Made by a program: the position numbers and the translations under genes. A stretch of 64,000 nt of DNA from Eumeta japonica (Eukaryota > Arthropoda > Insecta > Lepidoptera > Psychidae). Of this stretch, positions 39,125 to 50,594 are shown one piece after another. The stretch covers positions 1 through 64,000 of the forward strand of contig BGZK01002036.1 in NCBI GenBank assembly GCA_005406025.1, written 5' to 3'. The notes below the pieces were generated by a model. It did no database searches. It was not told the origin of the DNA and saw nothing but the letters and a program-made list of their open reading frames with translations. Within the stretch, counting starts at the first letter, position 1; each line of letters starts with the position of its first letter.

Positions 39125-39812
39125 CTGAAAATTTAAATAAAATCAAAATAATTCAGTGCAGAGTAACCATTTTCATGAGATAAAATTAATTTTTCACACC
39201 AATAAAAAAATTCTTATTTATCAATTCAATTTTTGCTTTGGCTAAAACATTATATATAATTAAACTTTGACATATAATATTTTCGCAACTATCCACATTT
39301 TATTACAAGTCAAATTTAACCTAGTTCGACGAAGTACGACAAATTACTGCGAAAATATCGTACGACGTATTGCGAAAATTAACTCTGACTAATTAATTAC
39401 AAAATATTATAAGATCTGAAAATAATATGAGGTATTCTTGAACCTACTACCTATCCAAACTTACTATGAAAAATTATTCATTAATAAAACCTACCTATCT
39501 AATCTTACTATGAAAAATTACATTATTCATTAATAATGAAACGAGTGAAAAAGTTCAGATGTATAATGTAACATTAAACTAATGACTTTCATTAAATTCT
39601 GTTTTGGTCATGAATTATATGATGTTCACGTGCAAAAAAAGAATCAAAGAAAATAAAATAGACTCGTAAATTTATCCAAGCTGCCTTGATTGAATCTAAA
39701 ACGAAGTAAAAGGAAAACAATAGCACCTTAATTAAGAAACAAGATCTCTTGTTCGATTCAATATCGAAGATTTGTAAGTTCTCCTTTACGCAATCGTCGT
39801 AATTTTACCTAC

Positions 39813-39874
39813 CTTTGCATAAAGAGGTCACACTATTGTGTTCGGTTACAATACACCGCTCGATAAGATTTAAT
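39813..39874 (-). CDS. Possible upstream exon of the same gene
   Basis: A 62-nt block lies between an acceptor (TTTATTTTCTCAG) and a donor (GTAGGTAAA) on the minus strand. One frame is open through it (NLIERCIVTEHNSVTSLCK). A short exon like this can arise by chance, so the link to the gene downstream is tentative. Confidence 0.3.
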
Positions 39875-40094
39875 CTGAGAAAATAAACGACGGACGACAA
39901 AGCGTTAGAATTGTAAAATACAAATGTTATACCCTTGATAATTAAATTATTAAAACTTCAGCATAAAAGAGAAAATAAGTTTTCACTTTGCATAATAACT
40001 ACATTTATTATTTCTTATATGTGTATTACAAAAAAAAACATGTAACACGTCTTTTTTCATTACTAAGTATACGAAATTTATTGTCTTAGGGCCA

Positions 40095-40180
40095 TGCTCT
40101 AGTCAATTTGGCTGCAGCACGAAAGTGGATTAGTTTGTCCGATGAAATGCCGCACTCTCACAGAATATAGACGTGAAGAA
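40095..40180 (+). repeat. Interspersed repeat family X, copy 3
   Basis: TTTGGCTGCAGCACGAAAG, then GATGAAATGCCGCACTC and TCACAGAATA, matching 11220-11285 (minus) and 33985 (plus). Confidence 0.5.
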
Positions 40181-40423
40181 CGCGAAAAAGAAGAACAACT
40201 ATCCGTTGTTTGTTTTGTTTAGCGATTGAGAGCTCCGGTGGCTACCAAAGTAATATATAAAATAATATATCAGACCTTTAACAATTTATACCTAAATCGT
40301 TAAAGGCCTGATGCTGTCAAAAGACAGAAAACTCAATTATGGAATCTACAATAGTATCAGCATAAAATTTAAGCTTAAATATTTGAAATAGAATAGTCTT
40401 TATTCCTTTTTCTCTGTAAATAT

Positions 40424-40645
40424 CTAATAACGAAAAAAATCTAATAAACTGAATCGTAAGGTTTTTGTCTTCAAAAAGTTACTTTCCGGATAGTTTTTCT
40501 CGAATATATCAATGGTTTCCAGCTCAACACAGACTTCCTGTATTAAATGTTTTCCGGGAAAGAACTTTATTTTATTGTAAAAAACAAAAATATTTCTACA
40601 AAGGCATGTCCGACAAAAGGCGCAAAACAGAAGCTTGCTGAAGTT
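40424..40645 (-). CDS. Coding-looking frame without a start codon
   Basis: Seventy-three codons are open on the minus strand with no methionine, so simple ORF lists miss it. The part after a good acceptor (TTTAATACAG, about 40541) reads EVCVELETIDIFEKNYPESN, with an amino-acid composition more like protein than noise. It could be an internal exon of the gene ending at 38087 or a chance frame. Confidence 0.25.
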   Translation of the reverse strand, partial: NFSKLLFCAFCRTCLCRNIFVFYNKIKFFPGKHLIQEVCVELETIDIFEKNYPESNFLKTKTLRFSLLDFFRY

Positions 40646-40805
40646 CTATTTATCCAGATGCGCAAAAAAAATTGTTCAGAACTAAATTAAAGAATGACGC
40701 GAGATACACGCGCACTTTCAGCAACATTTGAACTCCGCAAAGTTACACTGGGCCAACCTCACTCGCTAGTATAGCACTGCACATGACGGTAAGCCAGAGC
40801 GAAAT

Positions 40806-40816
40806 ACGCATGCGCA
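40806..40816. promoter_or_regulatory. NRF1-like palindromic motif
   Basis: ACGCATGCGCA fits the alternating GCGCATGCGC core bound by NRF1/Ewg-type factors, in a CpG-richer patch (40700-40830) upstream of the minus-strand exons. It would suit a promoter, but no transcript start can be shown. Confidence 0.25.
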
Positions 40817-41089
40817 CACCACTACAAAATACAGTCGTGATTTTATTTTTAAACGTTTTAACACTTATTTTCTTATTAAGCGTATAAAAGCACATATGCG
40901 CAAATGTAATAAATGTATATATTACGTAGACAAATGATTGATCGTTATTGTTGGTTATATTTTTTCAATAAATTATTAAAGTGTGCATCATTTTGATCTA
41001 TGTGACCTTCATTTCTTATTTATAATATTTAGCAAAATGTAATTGAAATTTTGTTAATCGTATTAAGGTGACGCGATGATATAGTATTA

Positions 41090-41322
41090 ATGTGTCGTGG
41101 CAACCCGCTCACACCGCGATACCGTATACTGACAGACTTACGCGTTTGCTCATTGTTATATCATATACGACAAAACATACACGACAAAACAATTTTTTCG
41201 TTTAAAGTAAAAACTAGGTTTAGTTTCGGAGAATCCGACTGGAATTTAACGTTTTTATATGCATTAATCTTCGTACCAAATTTAGAGGCTTAAATCGGTT
41301 CCATTTGCATGTAAAATGTGAA
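41090..41322 (+). repeat. Repeat family Y, plus copy
   Basis: Shares ACGACAAAAC, TTTCGTTTAAA, CGACTGGAATTT and TTTGCATGTAAAATGT in the same order with the reverse complement of 43857-44100, roughly 65-70% identity by eye. Family not identified. Confidence 0.6.
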
Positions 41323-41762
41323 CCTCTGTCTTTAACTTTCATATTATTTTTTGTTATAAGATTTAAAAGACTACGTCATGGCAACTGACAAATTAAAGTC
41401 AACAAAATCAATAATCGAGACACCAAAGATCACTTTCACATGTTTTGTCTTTTCTGAGAAAAATCGTGTTCCCTAACCCTACATTTTCCAATTCGGCGCC
41501 TTAGGTAGCGTCTTTATAAATATATCACGAAGTAGGTCAGATATAACGACAGGGTAAGAGTTTTTTCGTATTTCATAAGTAAAAAGTTGCAATGAAATCT
41601 CTCGGGTTATGCTTTTTGCGTTTGGCTAGTTTTAATACCATCAAATAGATGAGATTTAAAAAAAAGGATAATAATAAGTAAGAACGGTGTGTCAATATTT
41701 TTGTAGTGTTTTTTTTGGCTGCCTAAATGAATGAATCTAACGGAGAAATTCGATACATTTTG

Positions 41763-41822
41763 CTTGTGTCGCAATTTTCTTTTTTTTTTATTGCAAAAAA
41801 AAAAAGAAAATTGCGACACAAG
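41763..41822. repeat. 60-bp palindrome inside mariner coding sequence
   Basis: Perfect 27-bp arms (CTTGTGTCGCAATTTTC plus ten T, and its complement) around a 6-nt loop. The right arm continues in frame as IATQARKK of the transposase; the left arm is therefore the inverted duplicate. Confidence 0.85.
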
Positions 41823-42877
41823 CCAGAAAAAAATTGGGACCTAATGCAGTGTCGACAAGAGTAACATAAAACTGATTCAAGCGTTTTCAGTCAGGTAATT
41901 TTGATATCAAAGAAAAACCTCACTCTGGTCAACCTGTTACGAATAAAGTTTTACTCTATTTTGGAAAATAGAGCAAAACCGGCGTATAAGTTCTTACGAC
42001 ATAGCTGAAAATGGGTCAAAGTTGTTTTGTAGTCAATCCTGGGGATTGATCACAAAATCCATGACCATTTTAAAATGTTGAATATTCAAAAAAACTTCAT
42101 ACTTGTACCCCACACGAGTTCACTGAATGAATCTAGTGAATCGTGTTGAGTACACGATTCATTAGATTCTATTGATTGCGATTCTCTATTGAAAAGTAAT
42201 GAAAACGAACCGTTTCTGAAAAGATTGATCAACAGTAATGAAAAATAGATTACCTACGACAAAAACGAGCGAAAAAGATCATTGTCAAAGGCAAACAAGC
42301 TCCACAGACTATAGCGAAATCCAGATTAACACGTAATAAGTTGACGCTATGTGTATGGTAGAATTATTCATTATAAGCTTTTCCATCGAGAAAAACCAAC
42401 AATTTGAATCTCTACTGCCGACAACTGATGAAACTCAAATAAGAAATAGAGGAAAAGACGGCCGGAATTCATCAACAGAAAGGGTGTGGTTTTTCATCGT
42501 GATAACACCAGACCACACACATCTTTAGCCACTCAGTAAATATTGAGAGAGTTTGGCTGGGAAGTGTTAATGCATACAATGTAATATATCTTTGACCTTG
42601 CACCCTCAAATTTTAACCTGTTTCGGTCTCTTCAGAATGCTTTAAGTAGTGTTAGGTTAACATCAAGAGAGTACTGTCAAACTATTTATCGCAGGTTCTT
42701 TATCAGAAGTCCCAGATTTTTTTACTGCAATTAGATTAAGTTACTTCCTAAAATATTAACAATTTGTTGAACAAAATAACATAGATATGTATATTATAAT
42801 TAAATGTAAATAAAATATAGTGAAAAATTATCTGGAAATTGTATATAAAATAGGAAAAGAACTTTCCCCCGAACTTA
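41795..42877 (+). pseudogene. Decayed mariner transposase (mauritiana/cecropia-like)
   Basis: Mariner transposases cut out and reinsert their own element at TA sites using a D,D34D site. Translated piecewise, landmarks run in the right order: IATQARKK, GPNAVSTRV, FKRFQSGNFDIKEKPHSGQP, ISSYDIAENGS, CDSLLKSNE, EPFLKRLI, LYCRQLMKLK, KKRPE, INRKGVVFHRDNTRPHTSLA (carrying the second catalytic Asp), REFGWEVLMH, SLQNAL-like and VRLTSRE-like parts. More than ten stops and frameshifts make it inactive. The 3' end probably lies at about 42852-42877 (GGAAAAGAACTTTCCCCCGA then ACTTA) before TA. The 5' terminal repeat was not found, and a palindrome replaces the expected upstream part. Confidence 0.85.
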
Positions 42878-43856
42878 TATTTATATTTGTGAATTATCAG
42901 TCCTGTAATTTAGGTATTATATAATTTATTATTTTGTCGGTGTACTTTGGTCTTGACGAAAATAATTTACTAATTGTACTCTCAGCGTGTTTAACTTATT
43001 CATAAAAATGTAAATTTTATTTTACGAACTTTCGTTAGAAGTCCACTAAGAGCTTGCGATGTGATACCTATTTCTTGCTGCCAGACTTGCTAAGTTTGAT
43101 GATATTGCAAAAATGAATAGCTGAAGATAACCCGCAGCTTGATCTTCTAGACTTTGATATTGTTTGAGATGCATCCAAACGATTTAAAAGCAAATTGCTT
43201 TTGTCGGATAAAAATCGTGTTCTTATTTGAAGCTTATTAACAATACCAAGAACGGGCCACTTTGAGCTTCTTATTAGCATAAGGTTTTCGTCGGGAGATG
43301 TCTATGAATATCCATAAACAAAAGGAATTACTACAGACATAAGGTGGGCCCTCCATAGTAAAATAGCGCTTTCAACGATAGATTCTAATCGTTGTACGAA
43401 TTCGTTAGGTAATCGTTATGCAAAATTCCGATTCCACGGCATTTCAAATTCATAAAGTTTTAATATCTCCATCTAAATCCGAATGAAATTAAAATTTGAA
43501 ATTACGCCTTAATGGCGAGAGAAATTAAACGATTTGCGAGTGTAATGTCATAAATATTCAATAAATCGATTTTCGTTGCGATACCGAGGCCTTCAAGGTC
43601 TCTTTCTCGACCGCCCCAAAAGACGGTCAAAGGACATCATCAGACTTTGTAATGATATCAATATGAGAAATTTGAAATTTCAGTGGTAGTTGTCTAAATT
43701 ATTCTCAGAAAATACAGTAGTATAAGAAGGAGATCGTTGGCAACCCGATGCTCATGTTGTGGACTTTATTTTGTAGGTTGCTATTACAAGATTTATAAAC
43801 TTTTCATAATGAAGAAAAATATATCAAAGATACCTCTTTTAAAATAACCGTTTACA
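42878..43856. other. Non-coding stretch
   Basis: No gene recognised. 43400-43640 is less AT-rich with TTACGCC, TAATGGCGAG and GTCATAAAT words; possibly constrained DNA. Confidence 0.4.
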
Positions 43857-44100
43857 TTTTACATGCAAATTGGGACGGGTTTAAACCTCCAAATTTTGTA
43901 TGCAGATTAAGCTTTACACACACTTCAAAATTCCAGTCGATTTTTTCGAAGTGAAACTCAATTTGTGTTTTAAACGAAATAATACTGTTTTGTCGCATAC
44001 AACCTTTTGAAATAGCAAACACGTGCATGGTTTTGTATACAATAAGTCCGCCTTCAGTCACTCGCCACTTATTTGCGAAGTAAATGGTGGAGGAAATACA
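43857..44100 (-). repeat. Repeat family Y, minus copy
   Basis: Inverted relative to 41090-41322, with the mariner remnant between them. The 95-residue minus frame here lies within the repeat and partly mirrors the frame in the plus copy (SFK, DWN and a segment ending near the TGCATGTAAAATG word), which may reflect an ancestral coding or simply shared sequence. Confidence 0.55.
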
Positions 44101-44299
44101 ATCAACCGCAGCGCATGCTGCGGAAGAAATAGGAACCATTTCGGGACTTGTGAAATGTAATTTAGATGTAACGAAAAAACTTTGTATGTAGTTCCAGTAT
44201 AATTGCTAATATTATCGGAATGAGGCACAATATTTATTATTGAAAACTGAAATGTGCAAATAAATAGCTAAATAAATGTTTTATTAACCGAAATATCTT

Positions 44300-45010
44300 T
44301 AAAAAGACATAGACGTCAGGGCACGTTGGATTCAAAGGGACGGTTCTTGCTTTCACAGCTTTAAAACAACCCTAAACGAACCCGTGACGCACTCCGAATT
44401 AGACAGCAGCCTTATAACTTGCAGGATGCGAGTTTAGCGAAAGATCTAAAAAAATAATAGTACGATCCGCAACATCTGGCACTCGCGTGGGTGCCAACAG
44501 TCACTACCAATTGCCATAGGCCAAAACGAAGTCGTATACAGATGCTCCTTCATAATAGGTACTATATGATTCCAGCCACTCGTCTGGGTATTTAAGTCAC
44601 CTAAAAGTTCGGTTTCTGCACAAAAGATCTGTCAGTGCAAGAATCCGACTGTCGTCTGTATTCAGACGCCAGTGGCCATCCCAAATTAGACTCTCCTAAT
44701 GTTGCAAAAGGCTACAGACAGCACGGGAGGGCGCCATTGTTGATTCGCTCTGCTTGTCCTCAGCATACAAAATGAGCGGACTTGTGCTTTTTGCATAATA
44801 CGACGGAAAATCAGAACAAAAACGCTCTGAAAGGGATTCTCTCAAATTACGGGTACACTCCTGGGATAGGTCCTCTTTCAAAGCCGCTGTCATATCTGAT
44901 AGAAAGGGGAGTGGATTAAGGGAACACTCACTCACTGAACGAAACGCAACAGCGGCAGCTACTACTTCACATCTGTATACTGTGAGAGTACCATATCTCA
45001 ACGATCGAGT
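44300..45010 (-). other. Unclassified stretch with coding-like composition
   Basis: About 700 bp with clearly higher GC and few homopolymers. On the minus strand a 101-residue frame (45001-44696) is followed by further open pieces in one frame, for example WPLASEYRRQSDSC and RRVAGIIYGTYYEGASV, broken by single stops. That pattern fits a decayed coding region, perhaps of a retroelement. I do not recognise the protein. Confidence 0.35.
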
Positions 45011-45179
45011 TCATTATTGTCGGGAAATATAAGAAAAATCATTATTTTTGGGAAAATCGTATGGCGATAATAAAATATAAATTGAAGTCTTTGAAAAACC
45101 TCACAAGTTTTGTACATACAAACATAATAAAACTGAAATGTTGAAACTTTATTATGATTATCGTCTTCTAAGCTAATCG

Positions 45180-45423
45180 ATTCAAAACATAATAGGACTA
45201 AGGTGATTTATAATACATAATCTATACATATATAATGTAAATAGGTTGTCTTTGTTCGCCAATCACGTAAAAACTACTAAACGTATAGACATGGGACTGG
45301 GACCATTCGATGCGGAATGATTTGTAGATGGTTCTAGGCTACTTACTTTTCGAATTCCGTAAATCGTTTACCATTTTATTTATAAATAAAAATTACCCAG
45401 CGAAGCGGGCGGGACAGCTAGTA
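45180..45423 (+). mobile_element. Truncated non-autonomous element, lepidopteran type
   Basis: CAATCACGTAAAAACTACTA and AAACGTATAGACATGGG lead to the end CAGCGAAGCGGGCGGGAC with AGCTAGT, a familiar terminus of interspersed repeats in Lepidoptera (recalled). Confidence 0.55.
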
Positions 45424-46426
45424 AGTAAATATACATAGCAAAGAAATTGTTTATGTATCAAATTGTAGTCTAAGAACCGAATTAGAAGCGACTTTCACCC
45501 ATCTGTTTAGTGGATGAAAAGTATCTTATATCAAATTTATTATGATAAAATATATATCGCTAGTTGGTTGGCTAAAAAACTTCTGGTTAGACTACGACTA
45601 ATTAAAAATTCGATAATTACTTTTTTTTAAACATTGCACTCATTAATTTAATGCAGAAATTTTATACCAAACGAAAATAGTTTCTAATTCGGATCTTCTA
45701 CTATTCCTAATGAATTATTAATGTCTACTTACTTTCGTACTAAAAAAACAAAATTGTAAATATGTGAAAAATGGAATGTTAAGTGTGAATTATGTAAAAC
45801 TGTATTAATGTATACATATAATAAAAATGTGACACTGTGAATATGTGCATTATGAATAAGGTAAGTAGAAAGTATAAAGATTTAAAATTGTGAATAATAA
45901 CTAAAAATATAAATTAAACGTATATTTGTCATTTGCCTCTGATAATTATCATCTCACGCCGTTGAGCTGATGATGATAGCAGTCAGGGGATACCATTGTG
46001 GTTGGTCACCAGAAACTATTGTATAATAGCTATTAACAAAACCTAGTATGCTCAGAATTAAAATTAATTACTAATTAATGTATCTACATATTTTCATTCA
46101 TTTATATCAATCCACCATGACAATCTTAGCAAGAACACATCGGAACTCCAGCGATAACAGTCGAAATAGGGTGAATTAGTTTAATATGGAAGTGATTAAA
46201 AATGTTATCTGTATGAAGTGTTGAACTTTTATATGATACAGAATAATAATAATTTTCATAGGTAGTTTAGATGAAAATAATTCAGGAGTTACACTCCAAC
46301 TAACAATGTAAAGACTTTGAAATAATTACCATTGGAATGACTCCCGAAATGAGTATACAATTTACGCTATATGTTCGTAATTGAATCATCTAAGTATGTA
46401 TATGTACGAAATCTCAACTTTTAAAC

Positions 46427-46538
46427 GTTCCGTACATTCAAAGAAAACAGAATGTGACAGGCAGGCAGACAGACAAACAGACACGAGGGTGACCAATAAA
46501 GGTTTAATTTTTCCTAGGACTGTACATACAGAACCGTA
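46427..46538 (+). repeat. Short relative of the AGGGTNCCGTA element
   Basis: GTTCCGTAC at the start, a CAGGCAGGCAGACAGACAAA tract, and ACAGAACCGT at the end. It is an internally deleted or partial copy. Confidence 0.45.
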
Positions 46539-47008
46539 GAAATAAAGTATAAATTAAACAAATCAATGTTATTCAAAAACATTTAATTTATATCTTTAAG
46601 TATTCTATATTTTATTAAAAAATGTAATCCATAAATTATTTTAAGAAAGGGAGGAAATATAAGAAATTATAAATTTCCGTAAAATTTCCCTAAGAAAGGG
46701 AAAGAACTCTGTAAAAGGGCATTGTCCAAAAAGTTGGACAAGTCCGTTTATTTAGATTGTTCATCCTTTTATTTAAAATTAAAGGTATTTTTCTTTTGTA
46801 TTGTATCTTTTTGTATGATCAAATTCATTCATAACTTTCACCGCACTTCTAAAATTTATAAACAGAAAACTTTACACAATACTACCTGGGCCATCAGACG
46901 CTACTCTTCCTTTTTATAACGTATGGCGTACTCGTAAAATATATTCCCACTACACTACACCGCCAGAGGGAAATATAATGAATTTCTTATTTTTTATTTA
47001 AAGATCAA

Positions 47009-47042
47009 ACGCCCGTCGTTCACATATGTCAACGACGGGCGT
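47009..47042. repeat. GC-rich hairpin followed by a T run
   Basis: ACGCCCGTCGTT and its exact complement flank a 10-nt loop that contains the palindrome ACATATGT; nine T's follow after ATACA. In a bacterium this would be called a terminator. Here the surroundings are eukaryotic repeats, so that reading is not supported. Confidence 0.75.
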
Positions 47043-47083
47043 ATACATTTTTTTTTCCTTAACGATCGGTTGAAATATCAAAG

Positions 47084-47195
47084 TTGACGCACTGCATCGC
47101 CATCTACTGATAATTTGCAATAAAATAACGCAACATAAAAAGCTTCTCCTTGAAAACCCAATTAGATGTGTCAACTTTCATAGTGATCGTATAAT
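47084..47195 (+). repeat. Repeat family Z, copy 1
   Basis: GCACTGCATCGCCATCTACT, then AACGCAACATAAAAAGC, TTCTCCTTG and CAACTTTCATAGTGATCG, parallel to 48142-48250. Typical of lepidopteran repeat tails. Confidence 0.5.
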
Positions 47196-47722
47196 CTCAC
47201 ATAGATGTACAAACATATAACAACGTTTATTTTAAATACACATATATGTTTGCATAAACTTTCCACTGATGTGGGACCGAACGTTGAAACAAAAAGCAAG
47301 ATCATATTTTATCGATAAAAAAAAAGTGGAGAATCATGAACAATAAATACTTCTATTCTGTGTTTTACAATGTTTTGAAAGAAAAAAAATGTATCCGTCC
47401 CTTGGTACATTTAATAGTTACTTACGACTTTTCTTTCACAGATAAACGCTTGACAACTAAATCAATGATTTGCCAGAACTTCTGAACTTAAAAAAAAAGC
47501 TTCGTATATCACTTTTGCTACGCCTTTTAATTCGAGCGATTAGCTCCAATACATCATCTAACGTACTATCTTGAATTATGATTTCGCCTTGAGCCGCGTG
47601 GAATCAAAAAAAATATATTAATGCCAGAATTCAGACAGTGCAACTCTTATGTTGTTGCTAGTCACAATAAACAAACTTACTTACATATAGTATGTAAATT
47701 TATTTATGTATATATATATATA

Positions 47723-48035
47723 GTGATAAATGAGTTATGTAAGAAGTATGTGAGGCATCTGGCCTACATGCTGATTCCCGCGGTCAGTCGTGGCTAAAGA
47801 CAAAATACGAGGAACTAGAAAAAGGAGATGATCCGGGCTGCAACCTGGATACATGGACCTCGAATTTAAAACAATATAAACTGAATTTAAATTAACACAA
47901 TAGTGAATTTGTACAAAATATACGAACAAAGAATTGAGAAACTAATCGTGTCGCTGCTGTTCTTTGAATAAAGATATCGAGCAGCGAAACCCGATGGGGA
48001 ATACATCTGCATTACAATGTATATATATTACATAT
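47723..48035 (+). repeat. Candidate LTR-like remnant
   Basis: Shares GTGAGGCATCYGGCC with 17690-17720. Further in it has GTCAGTCGTGGCTAAAGAC, an AATAAA at about 47969 and ATCGAGCAGCGAAACCCGAT near the end. Solo-LTR-like, without coding sequence or flanking partner. Confidence 0.35.
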
Positions 48036-48141
48036 ACTAGCTTAAGTCGGAGAACGTTGTCCTGGCAGTCTATATCACGTCTTTATAAATGTAATATAAC
48101 CTACATATATATCAAAATCAATGTTTGTATGTATATAGGAG

Positions 48142-48250
48142 TCGGTATGCTGCAACGCCATCTGTTGTCGAATTAAAACAAAAAGGATAGCGCAAAACTT
48201 TCTACATGGGGAAATGCATATACGTACGAAATTTTCATGGTAATCGATTG
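48142..48250 (+). repeat. Repeat family Z, copy 2
   Basis: TGCTGCAACGCCATCTGTTG, GCGCAAAACTTTCTACATGG and AATTTTCATGGTAATCGATT match copy 1 in order. Confidence 0.5.
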
Positions 48251-48664
48251 AACGTTGCTAAAGATTAGCGAAAACATATGGATATATGTGATATATGTAT
48301 ACATTGGCGTAATACACGATTATAACGATTCGGTTAATAAAATTAACACATTGCAAAGCACAGATCTATGTCAATTACTTATTAAAAATAGACAAATGAA
48401 AATTATTTATAATAAATTTCAAGAGAAAAATGTAATTCACTTTTTAGCCATTACTGGTCATCTGAATACTTTAATATTTGGCAAATTTAAAAAAAAATTT
48501 TTCAACATTTCGGATAGATTTGATAAAGAATTCGGACTAAAATAAGAAAGAGTACAAAATAAATCCGAAAGAAAAAACTACAGTGTAAAAAACTACTATG
48601 TATATGCATAAGAAGTTATACTTCTTTGGCGTAACTAAAAAAACGATATTAATTGCATACAAAC

Positions 48665-48715
48665 ATGGAGTTATGAACTATTATTACCGTCGCCTAGTCA
48701 CTTTCATAACTCCAT
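48665..48715. repeat. Palindrome with 13-bp arms
   Basis: ATGGAGTTATGAA (48665-48677) and TTCATAACTCCAT (48703-48715). The left word with its flank, AACATGGAGTTATGAA, recurs at 52163-52178, so this is probably the end of a dispersed element. Confidence 0.6.
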
Positions 48716-48899
48716 ACATCCCAATAATTAATTACAATAATATAATAAAAGGTCTAGAGTGGGACAATCAATAAGGTTGACAAAGTTTAATTTCAAATTA
48801 AATAATTTAATATTTATTTTCTTATACAAAATATAATATCAATTTTATCTTTTTATTTGAAATTATAACAATTATTAAATCACAAATTAGAATATGTTA

Positions 48900-49640
48900 T
48901 CGTTATTTCTAAAAGCTTGATTGAATTAGGAAGATCGGCCTAAGCAAAAATTTTCTCTTCTAATGCGGTTTAAAACGAGCCCTGTTTCGAAATTCTAGTA
49001 CTCACCACCGAAATAGGTCGCAAGGGAAGATGTAACCCAGAAGGATAGCGGGTGGAGGGTAGAAAATTTAGAAGGTAGAGGGGGATACGAGGGTATTATA
49101 CCCCTGGGGGCTTATAGTTACCTTCTTGGTGACAGGAAACTTATAAAACAGTTAAAAAACAGCAAAAAAAAAATAAGGAAAGGATGCGATGCCGGGGGTC
49201 ATTAGAACATAGCAAATATATTCACAAAATAAACTGGGAGTAAAGCAAAACCTACTCGTCAAAGGTGATAAGTCACCTGATTAGCGACCTAGGGAATATA
49301 TATAGGAAAATAAATATAAAATAAAAGTATATTACTGAAGGTACTATGCTAATGATTATAAAGAGATGAGCGAGAGAGGCGTTAATATTCTGAAGACAAC
49401 CAACCCTTAGAGCAAATTTTGAAAAAGAGCGAGATATAGTACCAATCGACAGACGACGAGGCACTTACAAATTAATAATCATTTCTTATAATTACAAGCA
49501 CCACCTAGTGGCCAACCGTATTGGCACATTAGTTAATAGAGGTCTGAAGTCGCTCGCTAAACCGCTTGCAGGAACTTCATATTGTTAAATTTTCCTGTCA
49601 CCCCGACAAAAATTAACTCCCGTCATTTTTTTATAACGCC
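48900..49640. other. Purine-rich non-coding stretch
   Basis: Strong purine bias on the plus strand from 48990 to 49440 (GGGTGGAGGGTAGAAAATTT type). GGTGACAGGAAA at 49128 and TTTCCTGTCACC at 49591 form an exact inverted pair 475 bp apart, not enough alone to call an element. No gene. Confidence 0.35.
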
Positions 49641-50129
49641 CCAAGAGCCGAAGGAGTTTAACTTCGAAAATCCTAAAATAAAAGTTAGCAAATAACAAAA
49701 TATTGTTAAAGCGACGAATTAGAGAGAAACTAGATATAGCAAAACAAATCACATTTTCTAGACAAGCGGCGAATTATGTCGACTAAGTACATACACATGT
49801 AAACAAATTTAGACAAACGTTTTTCACAGACTTCCGACTGTCGTATCAATCTCCACTCCCGCTATATTGCAAAGTTCCGGTGGAAATATCTATACTACTA
49901 TATAAATCTACATCGTCTGCTACAAATACAATATTTTCGTTAAATTTCGTGATACATATATATTCCTTTTATGGCGCATTGGCCCTAATTATACCACTTT
50001 TAAAAATAATGTTGTATGCATGCATGTCCTTTTTCATTCTTGTAAAATTTAAGGTATTTTTGTAAATTTTTATCACAAATATTTATTCATTTGATGCACC
50101 TAAACCATACTTATCATTTTTTTTAATTT

Positions 50130-50360
50130 TGGTCTGAATGTTGATAAAGCATGTTTGTTTGTTTGACTGAGCTTATTACCGAAAAGGCTGAAAGGATTGT
50201 AATCAAATTTTGTATTTAGATAGACTATATTCAATAAATGTGCATTCTGTTCGTTTTCATTGCGTGTCTGAGCTATTCATCAGATTATTACAAAACTGGC
50301 GATAAGCATGTTATGCATGTTAATCAACACATGCAATATACAGGAATGAACGGGAAAACA
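50130..50360 (+). repeat. Lepidopteran-type repeat fragment
   Basis: GCATGTTTGTTTGTTTGACT, then AAAGGATTGTAATCAAATTT and TTAGATAGACT resemble a common dispersed repeat (recalled). Confidence 0.4.
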
Positions 50361-50594
50361 TAACAAAATACTAGCATATGTACCCGAATTCGTATTGGTA
50401 TTTCTACTAATGATTCAAACTACCTAACCGATTCTAAAAATATCTTCATGAACAAGAAGCTCCCTAAGTAAAATAAACTATTAAGATTTCTCTTTAGCTC
50501 CACACTGACTTAAAAATTCTTTCATTCTTGAAAAGCTACTCTATCCGTGAATGAAATAGCCCAAATTTTATTTTAATACTAACATTTACGCCGC

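Noticed and set aside
47009..47051. Bacterial rho-independent terminator or bacterial contamination
   Set aside because: Both flanks are lepidopteran-type repeat DNA.
49128..49602. MITE with 12-bp terminal inverted repeats GGTGACAGGAAA
   Set aside because: No target-site duplication, and one exact 12-mer inverted pair at this distance can occur by chance in 64 kb.
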